Positions 1 to 5,415 of a DNA stretch of 5,415 nucleotides are shown here, one piece after another. The notes beneath the pieces were generated by a model. It ran no database searches. It saw only the letters and a program-made list of their open reading frames with translations, and was not told the origin of the DNA. The stretch's first letter is position 1; each line of letters begins with the position of its first letter. A program made the translations under genes and the position numbers. This DNA comes from Oceanicaulis sp. (GTDB taxonomy: Bacteria > Pseudomonadota > Alphaproteobacteria > Caulobacterales > Maricaulaceae): the NCBI GenBank assembly GCA_007571185.1, contig RKRX01000043.1:1-5415 (forward strand), in the 5' to 3' direction.

Positions 1-764
1 ATATGATTGAAAATGGGTGTTTCACATCGAGAATAAAATAAAATATGGTCGTGTTTTTTAGAAAATCCTATTTTTTCAGGTATACCTCCAGTTTTGTAAG
101 CCTATTCAATTTGATTAACAAAGTATTCTCGGCCAAAAATCTCGTCAAGGATAAGGCGAATATAGCTATTTGTCCGCCAATCACAATGAACATATATGCT
201 GCCGTCGTCTGCCAGCAAATCCCGCATAAGCACCAATCGCTCATAAATCATTGAAATAAACGAATCTGCACCATGCCCCCATGTGTCTCGATACGCTAAT
301 TCTTCCAATATGCCGGGTTTCTTGGTGAGTTTGTCATCACCAATCGATATATCCATTGAAAAATCTGCGCCAACATCAAAAGGCGGATCAATATAAATGA
401 GCTTGATACCACCCTGACGTTCAATCTCTTCACGTAAAGGACCATTTTTCAGAGATGACAGAATGAGCTTGTTATCCCCCCAAATCAGCTTGTTGGTCCA
501 CCCTTTGAGTTGACGGCCACGGCTGTCCATCGCAAACAGGTCTTCTTGCTGATTTGTCGGTTTTTCCGTGCGCGGCTCATCCACCTGCTCAATCGTCTGG
601 AAAGGCAAAACAACTTCGGTCACCTTGTCAGTCTTACCGTTCCAGACCAGTTCAACCTCACGCTTGTTCTCGAACAGAAGAAACCGATATTTGTCAGGCA
701 CGGGCTTGCCTGCCTCAATGAACCGGATAACCTCCTGCTGTTCCTGCTTTGTCAGGTGCGCCAT
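1..764 (-). pseudogene. Type III Mod-like site-specific DNA methyltransferase, N-terminal part, interrupted by an in-frame amber codon
   Basis: The product would transfer methyl groups from S-adenosylmethionine to DNA bases (adenine-N6 most likely) as the modification arm of a restriction-modification system. The ATG at 764 opens 220 codons to a TAG at 102-104, with GGAG at 774-777 nine bases upstream. Visible are a family N-terminal region (residues 1-90), NKLIWGDNKLIL (91-102), catalytic motif IV IDPPFDVGADF (125-135) and LLADDGSIYVHCDW (about 184-197). The order, with the DPPF motif early, fits beta-class Mod proteins. After the TAG the same frame stays open to the window edge and reads AYKTGGIPEK, then KKHDHILFYSR, which is typical continuation in this family. 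The protein normally runs for several hundred residues, so the 220-residue piece alone should be inactive. No ATG, GTG or TTG restart is seen after the TAG within the window. The coding sequence is AT-richer than the genes to its right, suggesting transfer. Family assignment is confident; Type III rather than a related class, and target base, are inference. Confidence 0.85.
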
Positions 765-773
765 CAGAAAATT

Positions 774-862
774 CTCCGTTCACGTATTTCATATTTTCGG
801 GGTAGGTCAGCAAATTTATACACCACCCCAATCCTAGCAGGAAGCGAGGATATTTATATCCT
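774..862 (-). promoter_or_regulatory. Candidate promoter and operator-like palindromes upstream of the methyltransferase
   Basis: Read on the minus strand, a TATAAA hexamer (820 to 815) lies about 50 bases before the ATG, with no good -35 at 17 bases (TTCCTG, poor match). Just upstream are two palindromes built from the same AGGA/TCCT half-site: TCCT-AGC-AGGA at 832-842 and AGGATAT-TT-ATATCCT at 847-862. Four half-sites within 31 bp, overlapping and flanking the expected -35, is the layout of a regulator-binding region. A Shine-Dalgarno GGAG sits at 774-777. No regulator gene is visible in the window. The -10 is plausible; the operator role is inferred. Confidence 0.4.
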
Positions 863-980
863 GTGCTGTCCCTCATATTGGTTTTTTATATAACAAGCCA
901 GAGATTGAGATGATATGGCTTTAAGTTATTGGTTTTATTACGAATGGTACTTTGACGTACAATTCCCAAAATTTTCAAGG

Positions 981-1045
981 ACCGTGCCTAACGAAGGCAT
1001 GGTGCATGTCCACCAAGCCCGGACTCGGGCAGAAATACCGAGCCC
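981..1045. other. Cluster of hairpin-forming inverted repeats between the ferredoxin and methyltransferase genes
   Basis: The first hairpin is ACCGTGCCT (981-989), loop AACGA, AGGCATGGT (995-1003): nine pairs on the plus strand including one G-U. The second is TGGTG (1000-1004) / CACCA (1011-1015), which overlaps and so competes with the first. The third is GCCCG-GACT-CGGGC (1017-1030). A fourth, CTCGG (1024-1028) / CCGAG (1038-1042), competes with the third. No T-run directly follows any of them on either strand, so this is not a canonical intrinsic terminator. It lies downstream of the ferredoxin stop and could still end that transcript. It could also be an unrecognised structured RNA or a junction scar. 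Function unknown. Confidence 0.4.
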
Positions 1046-1093
1046 AAAAATCAAACTGAAACACTCTCAATAACGGCCACCGGTCGGCGCCAA

Positions 1094-2685
<1,592 letters not shown>

Positions 2686-2692
2686 GTGTGCG

Positions 2693-2698
2693 CCCCTT
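2693..2698 (-). promoter_or_regulatory. Shine-Dalgarno supporting the GTG start of the reductase
   Basis: Minus-strand AAGGGG with a seven-base spacer to the GTG at 2685. There is no in-frame ATG in a position that would keep the N-terminal FAD motif intact. Confidence 0.55.
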
Positions 2699-2737
2699 CA
2701 AATCTGTCTATGGTTCCGGATCGGCCATGACTCCATG

Positions 2738-2766
2738 TTGCCGGTGGGAGTGAACCATCCTATCAA
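2738..2766 (+). promoter_or_regulatory. Candidate sigma-70-type promoter for tsaE giving a leaderless transcript
   Basis: TTGCCG (2738-2743), a 17-base spacer, then TATCAA (2761-2766); each hexamer matches consensus at four of six positions. The predicted first transcribed base falls at about 2773, the A of the tsaE ATG. tsaE has no purine-rich Shine-Dalgarno at normal distance, which agrees with leaderless initiation. Confidence 0.4.
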
Positions 2767-2772
2767 CACCTT

Positions 2773-3234
2773 ATGAGTACCCTGACTCTATTGCTACCGG
2801 ATACGGATGCGACAAGCAGGTTCGGCGCCCGCCTGGCCCAGATGTTGCAGGCGGGCGACATGGTCCTTTTGGAAGGCGATCTAGGCGCGGGCAAGACCAC
2901 GCTCGCACGCGGCGTGATTGAAGCGCTGACCGGCGTTACCGATGCGCCAAGCCCGACTTATACCTTGGTTCAGCACTATGAAACCCGGTCAGGATTGCTG
3001 CTGCTTCATGCAGATCTCTATCGCCTTGAAGACGCGGAAGAGCTGGATGAGTTGGGTATTGACGAGGCGCCCGATCACACGATCATACTCATCGAATGGC
3101 CGGACCGCATGGGAGACCGCCGACCGACCGACCGACTCGACATTATCTTGACAGAGACCGGGCCGCATGGACGCACCGCCACACTCATCGGATTTGGGTC
3201 ATGGACAACGCGCCTTGGACAGTTGGCGAACTGA
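2773..3234 (+). CDS. tsaE: tRNA N6-threonylcarbamoyladenosine (t6A) synthesis ATPase TsaE
   Basis: A 153-residue P-loop ATPase that works with TsaD and TsaB in the cytoplasm to place threonylcarbamoyl on A37 of ANN-decoding tRNAs, a normally essential step. The sequence shows Walker A GDLGAGKTT (35-43), the switch-like SPTYTLVQHY (60-69), HADLYRL (79-85) and IEWPDR (107-112), all family hallmarks, at normal length. The ATG at 2773 is kept because upstream codons add nothing family-like and the N-terminus matches the usual short strand before the helix. There is no nearby Shine-Dalgarno. It heads a rightward cluster and overlaps the AmgK-like gene by 20 bases if that gene starts at TTG 3215. 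A (CGAC)4 tandem repeat at 3121-3136 encodes the DRRPTDR stretch. Confidence 0.96.
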   Translation: MSTLTLLLPDTDATSRFGARLAQMLQAGDMVLLEGDLGAGKTTLARGVIEALTGVTDAPSPTYTLVQHYETRSGLLLLHADLYRLEDAEELDELGIDEAPDHTIILIEWPDRMGDRRPTDRLDIILTETGPHGRTATLIGFGSWTTRLGQLAN

Positions 3235-4300
3235 TTCCCGTATTGCGGCGCGCCAAGCCTTCCTCAAACAGACGGGGTGGGGTCATGCGCGGGTCGAAAC
3301 CTTCCCTGGCAAAAGTTCGACCCGGTCCTGTTTCCGTCTGCGCGACCACACCCGCAGCGCCATCCTGATGGACGCGCCCGGTGCGGCGGAAGCCTCGCTC
3401 GGGGAGCATCGCACTCCAGAATACGCCCCTATCGCCCGGTTGACCGGCCCCGGCGTCACCGCCTTCACCGCACTTGCCTGCGCCCTCACTGCGCGAGGGT
3501 TTTCAGCGCCCAGGGTTATGGAAGCCGATATTGATGCAGGCTTTGTGATCCTTGAGGATCTGGGCGATGCGCTTTTTGCCCGCCTGTCCCCCGACGCCGC
3601 AGATGAAAGCACGCTTTACATCACAGCCGTGGAGACCCTGGCGGCGATTTACCGCTCCTCCTTTCAACGCGACCTGCACGCTTTCGGCCATGGCTGGACC
3701 CTTCAGGACCATGACAGGCCGATCCTTGAGGCCGAGATTGAGCTCTTTGCCGACTGGTATGCGCCCTTGCGGGACAAAACACTGTCAGATGCTGACAAGT
3801 CTGACTGGGTGAACGCCTGGGCTGAGGTCCTGCCCGTGCTGGGCGCCCATGCTCCCGGTCTGAACCTGCGTGATTATCATGCCGGAAACCTGATCTGGTT
3901 GCCTGAACGCAAGGCTGAAGCCAGGGTTGGCCTGCTTGGCTTCCAGAACGCCCTGTTTGGTCATCCCGCCTATGACCTTGTCTCGCTGATCGAAGACCCG
4001 CGCCGGGATGTCGACGCGAATCTGGTCAGACCGTTGACAGATCGCTTTTTCAACGCCGCAGGCTTGGCCGACAGGGATGATTTTGACGCCGCCGTCGCAG
4101 TGTTGGCGGCTCAGCGCAACGCCATGACCCTGGGGCGCCTTGTACGATCGTCCAAACGCGATGATAAACCGGAATACCTCGGTCTTCTGCCCCGCGTGGC
4201 ACGCCATTTCGTCAGGACTATCGGTCACCCCGCCCTGACCCCGGTGCGCAAAGCGGTGCGTAAAATCACACCGTCCGTGTTTGCGCAAGCGTATCAGTAG
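3215..4300 (+). CDS. AmgK-family phosphotransferase (N-acetylmuramate/N-acetylglucosamine 1-kinase homologue) with altered active-site residues
   Basis: AmgK phosphorylates the anomeric position of N-acetylmuramate or N-acetylglucosamine so that MurU can make UDP-sugars from recycled peptidoglycan. From a TTG at 3215 the protein has 361 residues, close to family length. Family landmarks are RQAFLKQTGWG (13-23), ILMDAP (50-55), FVILEDLGD (110-118), catalytic loop NLRDYHAGNL (217-226), GHPAYDLVSLIED (249-261) and AAQRNAMTLGRLVRSSKRD (298-316). The catalytic-base Asp220 and Asn225 are kept. However, the metal-site segment reads LLGFQNAL (240-247) where relatives have LLDFQDAL, so the metal-binding Asp is Gly242 and the second Asp is Asn245. 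The glycine-rich loop reads GKSS (32-35) rather than the usual GDAS. Activity is therefore doubtful. No ATG fits well: the in-frame ATG at 3167 would overlap tsaE by 68 bases and add non-family residues. The TTG overlaps tsaE by 20 bases, suggesting translational coupling. The gene symbol is withheld because function is uncertain. Confidence 0.87.
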   Translation: MDSWRTDSRIAARQAFLKQTGWGHARVETFPGKSSTRSCFRLRDHTRSAILMDAPGAAEASLGEHRTPEYAPIARLTGPGVTAFTALACALTARGFSAPRVMEADIDAGFVILEDLGDALFARLSPDAADESTLYITAVETLAAIYRSSFQRDLHAFGHGWTLQDHDRPILEAEIELFADWYAPLRDKTLSDADKSDWVNAWAEVLPVLGAHAPGLNLRDYHAGNLIWLPERKAEARVGLLGFQNALFGHPAYDLVSLIEDPRRDVDANLVRPLTDRFFNAAGLADRDDFDAAVAVLAAQRNAMTLGRLVRSSKRDDKPEYLGLLPRVARHFVRTIGHPALTPVRKAVRKITPSVFAQAYQ

Positions 4301-4306
4301 GCGCTC

Positions 4307-4332
4307 ACCCCCGGACAACCGTGGTCAGGGGT
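4307..4332 (+). other. Imperfect hairpin just after the AmgK-like gene
   Basis: ACCCC (4307-4311) pairs with GGGGT (4328-4332), and inside it GAC (4314-4316) with GTC (4324-4326). There is no T-run afterwards, so it is at best a weak pause or processing site between the kinase homologue and addB. It lies in a 67-base gap where many relatives have an entire murU gene. Confidence 0.25.
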
Positions 4333-4337
4333 TACAT

Positions 4338-4360
4338 CGGAGGTGAATCTCCGTTATACT
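4338..4360 (+). promoter_or_regulatory. Upstream control region of addB: hairpin containing a Shine-Dalgarno-like GGAGG, and a -10-like TATACT
   Basis: CGGAG (4338-4342) and CTCCG (4349-4353) form a small hairpin enclosing an anti-16S-like GGAGGTGA (4339-4346). That motif is 21 bases from the ATG, too far for normal use. TATACT (4355-4360) matches the -10 consensus at five of six positions, with a weak GTTACA 18 bases upstream (4331-4336). Initiation there would begin transcription at the addB ATG itself. Confidence 0.35.
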
Positions 4361-4367
4361 CCGCACC

Positions 4368-5415
4368 ATGAATGTTGACTCCCTGTTTTCCGGCCCTGCG
4401 CCGCGGGTTTACACCCTGCCGTCCGCCGCTCCGTTCCTGGTCGAGCTGGCGCGCGGGCTTCTGGAAGCCTTCCCGGATCCCCGGACACTGCGCGCAGTCA
4501 CGGTGCTCATTCCGACTCGTCGGGCGAAGCGGGAGTTGATTGAAGCCTTCGCACGATTCAAATCCGGCGCAACCCTTTTGCCTGTCATTCACCCGATTGG
4601 GAATGTGGATGCAGATGAACCGCCGTTTGAGCCCGGCGAACTTGCCGCTCACATACCGAAAGCCATCCCGGATTTACGCCGCCGCTTCGAATTGACCCGC
4701 CTGATCATGCGCAAGGAAGACGCTGCGGGGCGGTCAATAGGAGTGGGCGGCGCGCTGGCGCTAGCTGATGACATGGGTCTGTTGATTGACGACCTTGCCA
4801 CCGAAGAGGTGAACGATCTCAGCTCCTTAACCCAAGAAATCCGCGCCACGCTTCCCGCGCATATGCAGGAAGCGGCCCTCTTCCTCGACATTATCCTGCA
4901 AGCCTGGCCTGAACGCCTCAAGGAGTTGGAATGCGTGGATCCAGCACGGCGCCGGTCTTTGATGCTCAAGGCTCTGACCCAGCGCTGGCATGACACGCCT
5001 CCTGACGACCCGGTCATCGCGGCGGGTTTAACCGGGTCTATTCCCGCCGCCGCCGAGCTGATGCGCGTGATCGCCCGACTTCCCCGAGGCTGTGTGGTGT
5101 TGCCGGGCCTTGCGCGAGATATGGATGCCCGCGCTTGGGAGGCCATTGACCCCGCCCATCCTCAAAGCGCGATGAAGACCCTGATTGGCGCACTGGGTGT
5201 GGATCGCAATGCAGTGCGGTTCTGGCCGGGCGCGGAGGAAAGCCGGGATCAAGCGCCTCGCGCCCGTGTCATCGCCGAAGCGCTACGACCGGCTCAGGCG
5301 ACCGCGGATTGGCTAGATCAGGTTGAAATTCTCAAGTCGGTCTGGGGCAAAGACGTATTCAGCCGCGCTCTTCACGGACTTGGCGTCATTGAGGCGCCCA
5401 CCCCTGCCATGGAAG
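4368..5415 (+). CDS. addB: Double-strand break repair protein AddB, N-terminal part (runs off the right edge)
   Basis: AddB pairs with AddA to form a helicase-nuclease that processes broken DNA ends for RecA-mediated repair, the alphaproteobacterial counterpart of RecBCD. The frame is open from the ATG at 4368 through the last base, 349 codons, about a third of a usual AddB. Family landmarks are PRVYTLPSAAPFLVELARGLL (start about residue 12), IPTRRAKREL (48-57), LLPVIHPIGNVDADEP (about 70-85), then RRRFELTRLI and, around residue 223, GLTGSIPAAAELMRVIARLPRG followed by VVLPGLARDMD. As in other alphaproteobacterial AddB proteins there is no intact N-terminal Walker A loop. The nuclease domain lies beyond the window. 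The start is forced: the frame upstream meets a TGA at 4344 with no other ATG, GTG or TTG between. It follows the AmgK-like gene by 67 bases; addA would be expected next. Confidence 0.95.
   Translation, partial: MNVDSLFSGPAPRVYTLPSAAPFLVELARGLLEAFPDPRTLRAVTVLIPTRRAKRELIEAFARFKSGATLLPVIHPIGNVDADEPPFEPGELAAHIPKAIPDLRRRFELTRLIMRKEDAAGRSIGVGGALALADDMGLLIDDLATEEVNDLSSLTQEIRATLPAHMQEAALFLDIILQAWPERLKELECVDPARRRSLMLKALTQRWHDTPPDDPVIAAGLTGSIPAAAELMRVIARLPRGCVVLPGLARDMDARAWEAIDPAHPQSAMKTLIGALGVDRNAVRFWPGAEESRDQAPRARVIAEALRPAQATADWLDQVEILKSVWGKDVFSRALHGLGVIEAPTPAME

Larger units (their letters stand above)
765..1093. other. Intergenic stretch without a convincing gene
   Basis: This stretch of 329 bases separates the ferredoxin stop from the methyltransferase start, both genes reading leftward. 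The left two thirds are AT-rich like the methyltransferase; composition becomes GC-richer towards 1090. It holds the candidate methyltransferase promoter and palindromes and the hairpin cluster described separately. The only open frame of note is a 52-codon ATG frame at 915-1073 on the plus strand, which has no recognisable similarity and poor ribosome-binding context. No tRNA, direct-repeat attachment pair or transposon end was recognised. Confidence 0.6.
2686..2772. promoter_or_regulatory. Divergent promoter region between the reductase and tsaE, with an interrupted inverted repeat
   Basis: These 87 bases must hold promoters for both the leftward redox operon and the rightward tsaE cluster. 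A perfect 7-bp inverted repeat, ATGGTTC (2710-2716) and GAACCAT (2752-2758), has arm centres 42 bp apart, close to four helical turns. Nested inside is ACTCC (2730-2734) / GGAGT (2747-2751), directly abutting the right arm. The right arm falls inside the spacer of the tsaE promoter candidate, where a bound protein would block transcription. No regulator is encoded nearby. Confidence 0.4.

Noticed and set aside
102..104. Alternative genetic code or pyrrolysine reading of TAG
   Set aside because: Nothing else in the window suggests recoding: the AmgK-like gene ends in TAG at the expected family length, and no code reading TAG as Trp is known to me.
510..893. 127-codon frame on the plus strand opposite the methyltransferase
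   Set aside because: Antisense shadow of a gene with clear family motifs; no recognisable domain of its own.
981..1045. Canonical Rho-independent terminator for the ferredoxin operon
   Set aside because: The hairpins are real by sequence, but no T-run follows any stem on the minus strand, so the canonical definition is not met.
915..1073. 52-codon ATG frame on the plus strand in the intergenic region
   Set aside because: No recognisable similarity, aromatic-rich and unlike the codon use of its neighbours, weak ribosome-binding context, and it spans the hairpin cluster. Could be revisited if plus-strand transcription is found.
3785..4318. 177-codon minus-strand frame opposite the AmgK-like gene
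   Set aside because: Shadow frame with no family features; the plus strand carries conserved kinase-fold motifs throughout.
4320..4367. Upstream in-frame start for addB using the strong GGAGGTGA
   Set aside because: The frame meets TGA at 4344, and only ATC or ATA codons lie between it and the ATG at 4368.
4649..5146. 165-codon minus-strand frame opposite addB
   Set aside because: Ser/Arg-rich shadow typical of the antisense of GC-rich genes; the plus strand is AddB.

Overview
The window looks like a piece of an alphaproteobacterial chromosome, probably from the Caulobacterales/Maricaulales/Rhodobacterales range. The evidence is the gene order tsaE - AmgK-like kinase - addB, an alphaproteobacterial-type AddB N-terminus, and moderately GC-rich coding DNA on the right-hand ~4.3 kb. 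The left ~1.05 kb is visibly AT-richer and carries part of a DNA methyltransferase, so it is most simply read as acquired defence DNA next to conserved core genes. The genus is a guess.

Layout. (1) 1-764, minus strand: N-terminal part of a Type III Mod-like DNA methyltransferase, cut by an in-frame TAG at 102-104. The same frame continues past the TAG with recognisable family sequence to the window edge. (2) 765-1093: non-coding stretch with a candidate methyltransferase promoter, a cluster of AGGA/TCCT palindromes and a group of hairpins; no convincing gene. (3) 1094-2685, minus strand: a two-gene operon, a GTG-started NADH-type ferredoxin reductase followed by an adrenodoxin/putidaredoxin-type [2Fe-2S] ferredoxin. 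Together they make an electron-transfer chain of the kind that feeds P450s or other oxygenases; no terminal oxidase lies in view. (4) 2686-2772: divergent promoter region with a long interrupted inverted repeat. (5) 2773-5415, plus strand: tsaE (tRNA t6A synthesis ATPase), then an overlapping AmgK-family sugar kinase homologue, then the start of addB (double-strand break repair), which runs off the right edge.

Main points for a second look. The methyltransferase is interrupted by one amber codon exactly where the family would have Trp (TGG to TAG). The AmgK homologue has Gly and Asn where the family has the metal-binding Asp and a second conserved Asp, and the usual partner gene murU is missing between it and addB. 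Together these suggest loss or repurposing of the AmgK/MurU cell-wall-sugar salvage step. Both tsaE and addB lack a well-placed Shine-Dalgarno and have a -10-like hexamer 6-7 bases before their ATG, consistent with leaderless transcripts. I did not find clear evidence of a wholly new system. No IS element, CRISPR array, tRNA or rRNA was seen.
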